Shown here: positions 11,172-22,059 of the stretch, one piece after another | Layout of the letters: every line of letters starts with the position of its first letter | Numbering within the stretch: the first letter of the stretch is position 1 | DNA from: Hemileia vastatrix | Taxonomy: Eukaryota > Basidiomycota > Pucciniomycetes > Pucciniales > Zaghouaniaceae | NCBI GenBank assembly: GCA_030280995.1 | Contig: JASXTE010000009.1 | Coordinates: 1,954,501-2,018,500, forward strand | Length of the DNA stretch: 64,000 nt | Reading direction: 5' to 3' | Made by a program: the position numbers and the translations under genes | The notes under the pieces: model-generated | What the model was told of the DNA's origin: nothing | Seen by the model: only the letters and a program-made list of their open reading frames with translations | The model's database searches: none

Positions 11172-14100
11172 GTCTTTATGTTTAAAGATGATTTGTCCAT
11201 CTTTAAAAATCCACTATTGAATATGGACTCAAATCAATCTATAATGAATTTTGAGGATGCTCAAATCATTAAAGATATACAAGCTGATAATTTTAGAATG
11301 ATACCTATCACGTTTCCAGCTATCATTTCTGGTGAAAATGTTAATATAGTATTGGACACAGGAGCTTCTGGTTCCTTCTTTTCTACTAATACATTTCAGA
11401 AAATTGATAGTGAATATAATTCTTACCTTGAACCCCTTCAATGTAAAAATTAGAGAGGTTTCGCATCATAACTACATCCCATTGGTAGATACAAAGCTGC
11501 TTTTTTCTTTAAGCATCAACATGGTTATGTATGAGTAACTTTTAACTTTGTATTAATAGATGATACTAACTGTATTAACTTTTTTATCATTTGAAATGAT
11601 ATTCTGTCTAATTTTGGTGTGAAATTAGACCCTGCTAATAACAATTTTATAATTTTCATGAATGGTAAAAGGAAATTTAAAATAAATTCTTTTAAAACAG
11701 TCTTACACATTGAGTCAGTAACAAATATTCCATGTAAAGGAAGAGAATACAACAAGATGGAACTTCTGGAAACAGAAATTTCAAAAGCATCATTTGGCAC
11801 TCAGATAAGTGAAGCTGAGAAAAATAATTTTTTGGACTTAATTAAAGCATTCCAAATGGCTTTTGTACATGGTACAAATGAACTTGGCCTTGTAAAAGAT
11901 CATGAAAGGAAGATTAGTTTAACCTGTGATATGGATAATATTCCTGCTAGTCTTAAAAAAACCATACCCTGCTTCACCAATGAAGAAGAAAGACATAGAG
12001 GATAATATAAAGATGTTATTAAAAATGAACATTCTTGGAAAGGTTGAAACTACACCAAAATATTGTGTAATATCACCAGTGCTAATTTCTTATGAACAAG
12101 ATAAAGCAAGACTGTGGGGTGATTATAGAGCATTAAATAAATTTAAAGTAGATGATATTTATCGCTTTCCAAGGATTGCCTCTATACATGCTAACCTTAA
12201 AGGTGCTAATTATATAAGTTGCTTAGATGGAAATGAAGGGTACCACCAAATTCCTGTTGAAAAGAATTCACTGAACTTTTTGTTGATAACAACACACAAG
12301 GGAATTTATAAATATGTCAGGATGCCATTTGGATCAAAAAATTCTCCATCAGTATTTCAGAAGTTAATGGATATAACATTCCATAATGAAATGATTGAGG
12401 GATGGTTAATTGTATAAATTGATGACATCATAGTGTTCTCTAAGACATATGATGAACACTTAATCCATTTAAAGAAGGTATTTCAGAAAATTGATGAAAT
12501 AAAAATGACCCTTGCATTGAAAATATGTAAATTTGGGTTTGAATCTTTAAAAGTGCTTGGTCATATTGTATCTGGCTTACAAATATGTGTAGAACAACAT
12601 AATGTGGCTGAAATAAGAATATTGGCATTCCTCAAAATTTAAAGGATTTAAAATCTTTTCTTGGTATGTGTAGTTATTATAGACAATATATAAAAAACTA
12701 CCAGTTAATTTCTGCACCATTGACCACACTGATAAATAAATCAGAAGCTTTCATTTGGAATAATGAAAGACAACAGGTTTTTGATAAGTTGAAAGAATGT
12801 TTAATGAAAGCTCCAATCTTGGAATTACCAGACTTCCAATTACCTTTTGTATTATATACAGATGCAAGATTTTTTGGTCTGGGTGCTGCTTTGCATCAAA
12901 AACAACTTAATGAAGAAAAAATTTTCAAAAGTAGTAATTTGCAATATTTCAGATACTCTAAGAAGTAGTGAATTGAAATATGGTGCTACTCAACTTGAAT
13001 TTTTGGAAGTAGTATGGGCTCTTGAGAAGCTACATTATTACCTTGAAGACCAAAAATTTGAGTTAATAACTGACCATAGTGTAGTTAAGTCACTATTAAA
13101 CATGAAAACTCCTAATAGACACATGTTAAGATGGCAATTAGCTGTACAAGAATACAGAGTACAAATGACTATTACACATAGAGCAGGAACCTTACACTCT
13201 ACTGTAGATTTGTTATCTAGAGTACCTCTGCTTAATAATGATGATAATCCTGCTTATGTTTCTGAATCAGAGATTATTAACATCTATGGCATTTATATTG
13301 TAGATCTTGAGGATGAATTTATGCAATCAATTCTTGATATGTATGCTTCAAATCTTGATTTGAGTAAACTCACTACAATATTGAATGATCCATCTAATGC
13401 TTCAATGAATGTTTTAATAAAAACATTACCAAGTAAGTATAAAGAGGCATTAGAAAAAGGAAAATTTTACATTGAGGATAGTTTTATATATTACAGGAAA
13501 AAATTAAGTAATGTAATTGTAATTTCCCCTTCAATGAAGGAGTTAATGTTAAGTATATGTCATGATGATATATTAGCAGGTCATTTTGAATATTATAAAA
13601 CATTAACCAGAGTAAAAAATACAGCTTGGTGGATTAACATGTCTGAGGATGTTCAAAAATATGTTGAGACATGTGATTCTTGTCAAAAATCTAAAAGATT
13701 TACAGGCAAAAGAGCTGAGTTATTACAACAAATTGAGCAACCAAAAGCTCCATGGGAAATTATTAACATGGACTTTGTAACAGGTTTGCCAATAGCAGGG
13801 AATAAGAGTTATAACTCCTGCTGGGTAATTGTAGATATATTTACAAAGATGTGTAAATTTATTCATACCCACAAAGAGGTTTCTGCAAGGATTTAGCATT
13901 TTGATGGTGGACGCAAATGTTCAATATAGCAGGTTTCAGCAATAGTTTCATACAGAGACCCAAAATTTACTTCTGAGTTCTGGAAATTACTTATGGATGT
14001 TTCAGGGTGTCAATTAAAACTTTGTACAGCACACCATCCACAAACTGATAGGCTAGCAGAAAGAATGATACAAAACTTAGAAGATATGATAAGAAGATAT

Positions 14101-14844
14101 TGTGTTTTGGGTCCTGACTTTAAAGACAATGACTTATTCATGCATGCTTGGGTAACCCTTATCCCAGGTTTAGAATTTGCATACAATAGTACAGTACATT
14201 CTTTCACTGGCGAAAATCCATTTGAGTTATGGTTGGGTTATGTATTTATGACCCCTGCTAAAACTCTCAATAAATTACCTACATTGGATATACATTCTGG
14301 TACAAAATCTTTTCTTCAAATGCATGAATTATGCAGAAAACATGCTCAAGAATGTATAAATAAGGCATTTGAGTATGAGAATAAAAGATGGGATAAAGCC
14401 CATAAAGAAAAAATGTTGAAAAAGGGTGATGAAGTCCTTATTTCCACACTCAATTTTAATTTAAAGGGTAATGTTAAATTTAAGGATCCAATCATTGGAC
14501 CATTTGTAGTTAAAAAGATGGTTGGTAACAATGCTGTTGAGGTTATTCTATATGCACCATATGATAGAAAAAATCCAGTATTTCCTATTTGTCTTATAGA
14601 GCCATACCATTCTAATGATACTGCTCTTTTTGCAAGATGATCAGGAAGGCATAAACAGCAAAATATAGAAATAGTTGAAAAGGAGGAAATTGAAAAGATA
14701 CTTAAAAAGAGACACCTTACTACAGAAAAGCGAGTTGAGTATCTATTAAGGTTTATAAATAAATCAAGTGAATATTCCCAGTGGATTCCAGAGAATGAAA
14801 TCTCTGATCTTAAAAATCTTTTGAATAAATTTAAATCCAAATAA
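11172..14844 (+). pseudogene. Decayed Ty3/gypsy Pol with chromodomain, copy 2
   Basis: Domains occur in the order protease (LDTGASGSFFS at about 11355), reverse transcriptase (11926-12642), RNase H (YTDARFFGLGAAL at about 12858) and integrase. The RT active-site region is broken by a stop in place of the Tyr of the YIDD motif at 12416. Integrase has a zinc-binding HCC region near 13560-13690, MDFVTGL at about 13770, and HPQTDRLAERM at about 14035. A C-terminal chromodomain (EYLLRFINKSSEYSQW) lies at 14690-14800, followed by the stop at 14842. Frame breaks occur near 11450, 12005, 12417, 12640, 12968 and 13895-13990. It is a relative of Pol at 29527-33138 and is not functional as it stands. 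Confidence 0.9.
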
Positions 14845-14942
14845 TAAAGTTTAATTCAGTATATGTGTTATAGAAAATTTAAAAAATTATTTCTATTCAC
14901 TCCTTATTAATTATAATGTCTTAACATATTTTTTATTTTTTT

Positions 14943-14954
14943 TGGGTGAGGGAG
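14943..14954 (+). promoter_or_regulatory. Polypurine tract before LTR 3
   Basis: The purine-rich stretch GGGTGAGGGAG abuts TGTCAG of LTR 3. The reverse-oriented copy at 16747-16757 and the intact element at 33162-33173 have the same GTGAGGGAG immediately before the 3' LTR, as expected for the plus-strand primer of reverse transcription. Confidence 0.65.
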
Positions 14955-15572
14955 TGTCAGCCAAGCTATCTTCAGGACTGAGTAATTCTTATGTTTAAAA
15001 TAAGATAAACTTAATTACATTAAGATTATAACTTAAAAATAAGGTTAAAATACTTATATATATGGTTATAATACATATATATATAATTATTACAATATCA
15101 TATGACTTATAGTAGTTTAAATAGCTCATACATAGCCTAATATTACTTATTAAGGTCTTAAGTAATGATAATATACTTATCTTAATTGATATTAAGTAGT
15201 TACAGACATACATAAGCTTAAATGTATACATAAAACTCATATTCAGTGAAATATGTAGTTATATTATGTATATTAAGTGGGGTTTAACCTCTTCAAAGCC
15301 TCTAAAATTTATTTTTCTGCTTATTTTACATCATATGGACATATTCAGTGGACTCACAATGGCTACACAATCATATACACCTATTTCAGGAGCATATATC
15401 CAGTTTGGACAACTTAATCTGCTTCCTTTGATGAATTTTCACATATATATGGGTTGGGATATCATTACTGGGTTAATATGGATTCTTGGGGATGTTATTG
15501 AGGGCTTGGACAGTTAATTTGGTTCTTTTATATGCTTAGGCTTTCATTTTATAATTTTTGGATAAGTTATTT
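14955..15572 (+). repeat. LTR 3 of the nested Ty3 family, left part
   Basis: This is the first 618 bp of an LTR (TGTCAGCCAAGC start) and is interrupted at 15572 by the antisense element. Its continuation is at 20833-21385; the two parts together give about 1171 bp, the family length. It contains the MDIFSGL... LTR ORF (within 15266-15517). Confidence 0.85.
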
Positions 15573-16746
15573 TGTAAGTGTATATAGTATTTAATTATGA
15601 TTTAATAGTATTTATTAATAGTCCTACTACTTATTAATAAATGATTTAGTGATTAAACCTCAGGGGAAGACTGATAAAATAGTTATACTCAAACAAAACT
15701 CACAATACTTGGATTTAGATGCTTGCTAGTGGTGGAAAATAGATGAATATAATATAGTTATAGCTTATATAAAGATAATATCAATTTATAAAGGCTTAAA
15801 AATATATTTCTAAATAATAATAATTGTTTTATAATGTTTATTTTAATTTTAGTAAGTAAGTGATCTCTAATAATTGTCAAAATCCTCCCTTACTTATACC
15901 AAAATCCACTGAAGTGCACAGACCTTCAATCCAGATGATGTCACTGTAATCCCCAGAAATTACAGCACTGTGAGGGCCCATCACCTCCCCATGGCGTCCA
16001 ATTCAAGAAGATTCAACACCCAGGCCTCCAGTAAGGACCCTCCATCACAATTGATGATAACACAGACCCATATCATTTATAGAAAATCCAGATAAAAGCG
16101 GATAACATAAAGAAACAGGTAAAATAACTCATCTAAAGAGGATATAATGAAACACAAAGCATATGAAGGAAACAAATGAAATGGCGAAGCCCTCAATAAC
16201 ATCCCCAAGCATCCATATTAACCCAGCAATGACCTGCCAACCATTAAATCTGTGAATATCCATCCAAGGAAGCAGATTAAGCTGTCCAAACTGAGTGTAT
16301 GTGTCTGAAATAGATGTATATGCTTCTATAGGCGTTGTGATTTCACTGGATATGTCCATATGATCTAAAATAAGCAGAAAAAAAGGTTATAGGCTATTAA
16401 GAGGCTAAAACCCACTTATATACCTAAATATACATAATATACTGCATATTTCACTGAATATGAGATTTATGTATACATATAAGCTTATGTATATCAATAA
16501 TTACTTAATATAACTTAAGATAAGTATATTATAACTCCATTAACACCTTTATAAGTATTATTAGGCTATGGATAAGCTATTAAAGCTACTATAATTTATA
16601 TAATAAAGTAATAATTATATATATATGTAATATAATCATATATATTATTGTTTTAACCTTATTTTTAAGATATAAGATTAATGTACTTAATTTTTTCTTA
16701 TTTTGAGTATAAGAAATACTTAGTCCTAGGTATATCTAGGCTGACA
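15573..16746 (-). repeat. 3' LTR of the antisense Ty3 copy
   Basis: This is a full-length LTR of about 1174 bp on the minus strand. It starts TGTCAG at 16746 next to the polypurine block CTCCCTCACC and ends TGTAAG (mutated from TGTCAG on the plus strand) at 15573. The LTR-embedded ORF MDISSEITTP... lies at 16129-16359. Confidence 0.85.
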
Positions 16747-16860
16747 CTCCCTCACCCTAAAAAAAAATAAAAAAAATGTTAAGACATTTTAATTAAAAGT
16801 AAGAAGTGAATAGAATTTTTTATTTTTATTTTCTATAATACATATACTGAATAAACATTA

Positions 16861-17518
16861 TTATTTTGATTTAAATTTTTTAAGATATTTTTAAGATCAG
16901 AGATTTCATTTTCTGGTATCCACTGGTCATATTCACTTGATTTATTTTTAAATCTTAATATATACTCAACTTCCTTTTCTTTAGTAAGGTGTCTCTTTTT
17001 AAGTATCTTTTCAATTTCTGCCTTTTAAAATATTTCTTCAGGTTGCTGTTTATGCCTTCCTGATCTTCTTGGAAATAGATCAGTATCATTAGAGTGGTAT
17101 GGTTTTATAAGATAAATATGAAATACTGGATGTTTTCTATCATATGGTGCATATAGAATAACCTCAACAACATTGTTACCAACCATCTTTTTAACTACAA
17201 ATGGTCCAATGAATGGATCCTTCAATTTAACATTACAATTTAAATTGAAAGTTAGCGTTGAAATAAGGACTTCATCACCCTCTTTGAACATTTGTTCTTT
17301 ATGGGCTTTATCCCATCTTTTCTTTTCATACTCAAAAGCCTTATTTATACATTCTTGAGCATGTTTTCTGCATAGTTCCTGCATCTGAAGGAAAGATTTA
17401 GTACCTGGATGAATATCCAATCTAGGTAACTTATTAAGAGTTTTAGCAGGGGTATTAGGTACATAACCCAACCATAACTCAAATTCCTTTTTGCCAATGA
17501 CAGAATGCACTGTACTAT
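16861..17518 (-). pseudogene. Integrase C-terminus and chromodomain remnant
   Basis: The minus-strand translation from 17525 to 17025 gives the integrase C-terminal part (ELWLGYVPNTPAKTLNKLP, ECINKAFEYEKKRWDKAHKE, GPFVVKKMVGNN, YDRKHPVF). After a frame break a degraded chromodomain-like tail ends at 16861. It closely resembles the copy at 14160-14844. It is cut at 17518 by the end of the TIR transposon. Confidence 0.9.
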
Positions 17519-18407
17519 TCACCACGCAATATAGGGGGAGGACTTGCTAGCAAGTCCGCAACTTGAAGTCAGATGGAAATCAGATGGAACTCAGACTGAA
17601 GTAATACTGAACTTTCACTTGAAGTATCACACAAATAACAATGGATCTATATTGAAAACATAGTGAAAGTGTGAGGATAACTGAATGGAAGCCAGAAAAA
17701 ATCATTCCATGAGTCTACTCAATGCAAAGTATTTTTTGAAACAGCTTATTAAAATAATACTTTATTAAATTAATTTGATCAATAAAAATTGATTGACAAT
17801 ATTGCAATTCTTAAATACAATAATTTTATTAAAAAATTTCAGATTACATATAAAAAAAATCAGTGACTTTTTCTATTACTTACAACTGTTTTTACAGAAT
17901 TGAAAACTATGTTTCAGCTAATATTTTATGGAAGTGAACTCTGTTCTTCGCCCGAAGAACAGAGTTCATCCTCCTATTTTTACACTCTGTTTGCACCAAT
18001 CTCCATCCCTTTCAATTCTATCAACAGATGCTTGCCTTCCCTTCCCATGCCTTTCGCTATCCTCCCAGCCCCATTGTATGCCATCCTCTTTTGATCCCCA
18101 TTTCACCCCTCTCAACCTCTCCCAGACCCTTTTCTTCATTTAAAATGCCTCGGAACCCTTAATCTTCCCTTCCAACTCTTTCCCAACCTTTTCGCTACCC
18201 CATACACCCTTCCTCACCCCTCTCTCCAGCCTTTCCAGCCCTTGTAGCCCCATTTGTGTTCACATGAGCTTCAAGGTGTGTTCAAAGTAAATTCAATACT
18301 TCTTCATGATGGTTTCATCACTTCCTCAATGTGTGCTCAAAAAGATATGAATTAGGGTTCAAGGTTGCGGACTTGCTAGCAAGTCCGCCCCCCATATTGC
18401 GTGGTGA
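17519..18407. mobile_element. Non-autonomous TIR DNA transposon (about 889 bp)
   Basis: The ends are inverted repeats of about 45 bp with few mismatches: TCACCACGCAATAT at the left, mirrored by ATATTGCGTGGTGA at the right. Each TIR contains the internal palindrome GGACTTGCTAGCAAGTCC. No transposase ORF is present. The flanks belong to two different places in the host Ty3 copy (integrase on the left, leader on the right), and no clean target duplication is seen, so a deletion next to the element is inferred. Its central 350 bp (17841-18192) is nearly identical to part of the PIF element at 59772-63268, although the TIRs are unrelated. Confidence 0.75.
17841..18192. repeat. Module shared with the PIF transposon (copy in TIR element)
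   Basis: This segment is the reverse complement of about 61515-61863, with only a handful of differences by eye. It includes a hairpin at about 17937-17968 made of 15-base arms (GAACTCTGTTCTTCG) around two bases. Neither module end looks like a TIR, so it is not obviously an independent transposon. The ORFs that run through it mirror those in the PIF copy and are probably not coding. Confidence 0.75.
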
Positions 18408-18597
18408 TACCTAATTTTTTTTATAAAAAATTAGTAAAATTATTATAAGGCTTCTTTTCCGCAATTACTGAGCTATGATGACCTACTAATATGCAGCAGA
18501 CTCAAAGATTTTGTTTGTTTTGAGCTATAATAAAGTAAAAATCAAGTCCCAAGGCTTATACTAAATAATAAGTAAAAACTAAGGAAAGACCCCCAAT
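18408..18597 (-). other. Leader remnant of the antisense Ty3 copy
   Basis: This is the minus-strand leader adjoining the 5' LTR, alignable with 4931-5120 and 8487-8680. It starts with the PBS-like block at 18583-18597. It is cut at 18408 by the TIR transposon. Confidence 0.7.
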
Positions 18598-20827
18598 TGT
18601 CAGTGTATCTAGTATTTAAGTATGATTTAATATTATTTATTAATGTTCCTACTACTTATTAATAAATAATTTAGTGATTAAACCTTAGGGGAACATTAAT
18701 AAAATAGTTATACTCAAATAAAACTCACAATACTTGGATTTAAATGCGTGCTAGTGGTGGAAAATAGATGAATATAATATAGTTATAGCTTACATAAAGA
18801 TAATATCAATTTATAAAGGCTTTAAAATATATTTTTAATGATAATAATTGTTTTATAATGTTTATTTGAAATGTAGTAAGTTAGTGATGTCTAATAACCG
18901 TCAAAATCCTCCCTTACTTGTACCAAAATCCACTCGAGTGTACAGACCTTCAATCCAGATGATTTCAATGCTATCCCTGGCAATTAAAGCACTGTGAGGA
19001 CCCATCATCACCCCATGGAATTCTCTTCAAGAATATTAAACACCCAGACCACCAGTAAGGACTCTCCATCACAATTAATGATAACACATACCCATACCAT
19101 AAATAGAAAATCCAGATAAAAGGGGATACCATAAAGAAACAGGTAAGATAACTCATCTAAAGAGGATATAATAAAACCCAAAGCATATAAAGAAACAAAT
19201 GAATGATTAAACCTCAGGAGAACATTAATAAAATAGTTATACTCAAATAAAACTCACAATACTTGGATTTAAATGCGTGCTAGTGGTGGAAAATAGATGA
19301 ATATAATATAGTTATAGCTTATATAAAGATAATATCAATTTATAAAGGCTTTAAAATATATTTTTAATGATAATAATTGTTTTATAATGTTTATTTGAAA
19401 TGTAGTAAGTTAGTGATGTCTAATAACCGTCAAAATCCTCCCTTACTTGTACCAAAATCCACTCGAGTGTACAGACCTTCAATACAGATGATTTCACTGC
19501 TATCCCTGGCAATTAAATCACTGTGAGGACCCATCACCACCCCATGGAATCCTCTTCAAGAATATTAAACACCCAGACCACCAGTAAGGACTCTCCATCA
19601 CAATTAATGATAACACATACCCATACCATAAATAGAAAATCCAGATAAAAGGGGATACCATAAAGAAACAGGTAAGATAACTAATCTAAAGAGGATATAA
19701 TAAAAACAAAGCATATAAAGAAACAAATTAATGATTAAACCTCAGGAGAACATTAATAAAATAGTTATACTCAAATAAAACTCACAATACTTGGATTTAA
19801 ATGCGTGCTGGTGGTGGAAAATAGATGAATATAATATAGTTATAGCTTATATAAAGATAATATCAATTTATAAAGGCTTTAAAATATATTTTTAATGATA
19901 ATAATTGTTTTTTAATGTTTATTTAAAATGTAGTAAGTTAGTGATGTCTAATAACCGTCAAAATCCTCCCTTACTTGTACCAAAATCCACTCGAGTGTAC
20001 AGACCTTCAATCCAGATGATTTCACTGCTATCCCTGGCAATTAAAGCACTGTGAGGACCCATCACCACCCCATAGAATCCTCTTCAAGAATATTAAACAC
20101 CCAGACCACCAGTAAGGACTCTCCATCACAATTAATGATAACACATACCCATACCATAAATAGAAAATCCAGATAAAAGGGGATACCATAAAGAAACAGG
20201 TAAGATAACTCATCTAAAGAGGATATAATAAAACCCAAAGCATATAAAGAAACAAATGAAATTTCCAAGTCCCCAATAACATCCTTAAGCATCCATATTA
20301 ACCCAGCAATTACCTCCCAACCAATAAATCCGTGAATATCCATCCAAGGAAGCAGATTATGTTGTCCAAACTGAGTGTATGCGCCTGAAATAGATGTATA
20401 TGCTTCTGTAGGCTCTGTGAGTCCACTGGATACGTCCATATGACCTAAAATAAGCAGAAAAACAAAGTTTTAGACTATCAAGAGGCTAAAACCCACTTAT
20501 AGACCTAAAAATACATAATATACTGCATATTTCACAGAATATGAGATTTATGTATACATATAAGCTTATGTATGTCAATAATTTCTTAATATCACTTAAG
20601 ATAAATATATTATGACTCCATTAACACCTTAATAATTGTTATTAGGCCATTGATAAGCTATTTAAACTACTATAATTTATATAATAGAGTAATAATTATA
20701 TATATATGTAATATAATCATATATATTATTGTTTGAACCTTGTTTTTAAGATATAAGCTTAATTTAATTAAGGTTATCTTATTTTAAGTATAAGAAATAC
20801 TCAGTCCTAGGGATATTAAGTCTGACA
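18598..20827 (-). repeat. 5' LTR of the antisense Ty3 copy, internally triplicated
   Basis: The outer end is CTGACA at 20827 and the inner end is TGTCAG at 18598. The span is 2230 bp; removing two extra copies of the repeat of about 528 bp leaves about 1173 bp, the normal LTR length. The longest LTR-embedded ORF of the family (125 residues, 20062-20439, minus) lies in the outer part. Confidence 0.8.
18676..20259. repeat. Tandem triplication, units of about 528 bp
   Basis: Three head-to-tail units begin with GATTAAACCT(C/T)AGG at 18676, 19205 and 19733. They differ by roughly one to two percent by eye. Each spans the same LTR segment, and the junctions read AAACAAATGA/ATGATT, whereas the normal LTR continues into AAATTTCC. 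This is a local duplication after insertion and is absent from the other LTR copies. Confidence 0.85.
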
Positions 20828-20832
20828 TATTT

Positions 20833-21385
20833 TACCTGTTTCTTTATGGTATCCGCTTTTATCTGTTTATTCTATTTATGGTAAGGGGCTGTGGTATCAT
20901 TAATTATGATAGAGGTCCTTACTGGAGGTCTGGGTGTTGAATCTTCTTGAAGTGGACACCATGGGGAGGTGATGGGCCCTCACAGGTCTGTAATTTCTGG
21001 GATAGAAGTAACATCATGTGAATTGAAGGTCTGTGTACTCCAGTGGATTTTGGTATAAGTAAGGGAGGATTTGACAGGTTATTGGACATCAATTAGTTAC
21101 TACACATTAAACAAACACTATTACACAATTATTATCATATATAAATATATTTTGTAAAGAAATTATATAAATAGATATTTTCTTTATATAAGCTTTAACT
21201 ATATTTTATTGATCTATTTTCCACCACTAGCATGCAAATAAAATCCAAGTATTGTGATTTTTCATTGAGAATAGCTATTTAATTAGTCTTCCCCTGAGGT
21301 TTAATCACTAAATCATTGAACAAAAATTAGTAAGACCATTAATATTTTCTATTAAATTATACTTAGATACTAGCACACACAGACA
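20833..21385 (+). repeat. LTR 3 of the nested Ty3 family, right part
   Basis: LTR 3 continues after the antisense insertion: the sequence resumes at ACCTGTTTC, exactly where 15572 stopped. It ends CACACACAGACA at 21385, followed by the ATATT duplication and the copia frame. Confidence 0.85.
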
Positions 21386-21672
21386 ATATTCCAAAATATT
21401 TATGTTTTGCACCAGTCAAGATCTTAAATGATAATAAAGGATGTATTTCACTCACCATGAATCCCTACTACCACATGCGCACAAAACACCTCAAAATCTT
21501 ACTCCATTGAATTCAAGAGCAGGTTGAGAATGACATTATTGATGTTTACTACATGCCAACCAATGCGATTCCAGCTGACATTCTCACCAAAGCGCTCAAC
21601 AGAGTAAAACTAAGGACTCATCTCACCACCCTTAACATTCCTCACAAGTTACTCAGAAAGGGAGATTTTTGA
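21386..21672 (+). pseudogene. Ty1/copia RNase H C-terminus, part 2
   Basis: The frame resumes after the nested insertion with FAPVKILNDNKGCISL, HMRTKHLKI, VYYMPTNAIPADILTKAL and ends at a TGA at 21670. These are the standard C-terminal copia RNase H blocks (the T-K-H-I and DILTK motifs). One in-frame stop is visible near 21510. Together with 2425-3755 it forms one interrupted pol fragment. Confidence 0.9.
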
Positions 21673-22059
21673 GATTCTGCAACATATTCTTCCTAACTCA
21701 TGAGAATAATGTTGATACATTATCTATTTCCATATGATAATTTCTAGTGCATACCTATTTCAGTAACATGTATTATCTGCTACAGTGTTAGGTTAGAGTA
21801 TTAAGTTATACAATGATGATAAAATTGTTATATACATATATATATGTGTCCCTCCAACATTATATACTCATTGATTTTTATCTCATTAATATCAATTACC
21901 ATATCACTGACTGAACAAGCATTACTGTGGCACCTTGTTACTGTCACTCATATGTTAGCTCATAAACATTTGCAAACCCCCACTGACTTTTTAACTTAAG
22001 AAGTCTTTATTATATTGTAAAAGGTTTGCTCATAAACATTTTCCAACTCCTGCTGATTT

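Larger units (their letters stand above)
15573..20827 (-). mobile_element. Antisense Ty3 copy inserted in LTR 3, target duplication TATTT
   Basis: A minus-strand copy of the same family is bounded by LTR ends (TGTAAG at 15573, CTGACA ending 20827) and flanked by TATTT at 15568-15572 and 20828-20832. Its parts on the minus strand are a 5' LTR at 20827-18598 (containing two extra tandem copies of about 528 bp), a leader at 18597-18408, a TIR DNA transposon, a pol tail at 17518-16861, and a 3' LTR at 16746-15573. Gag, protease, RT, RNase H and half of integrase are deleted. The two LTRs differ visibly (several percent by eye), so it is not a recent insertion. Confidence 0.85.
3756..21385 (+). 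mobile_element. Nested Ty3/gypsy block with target duplication ATATT
   Basis: A 17.6-kb block begins with TGTCA (LTR start) and ends with an LTR end AGACA. It is flanked by the 5-bp direct repeat ATATT at 3751-3755 and 21386-21390. It splits the RNase H of the copia fragment, whose reading frame resumes exactly at the right-hand repeat. Inside are three sense LTRs of one family (3756-4930, 7313-8486, and 14955-15572 plus 20833-21385), two decayed gag regions and one decayed pol. An antisense copy of the same family (15573-20827) is inserted in the third LTR. Confidence 0.85.
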
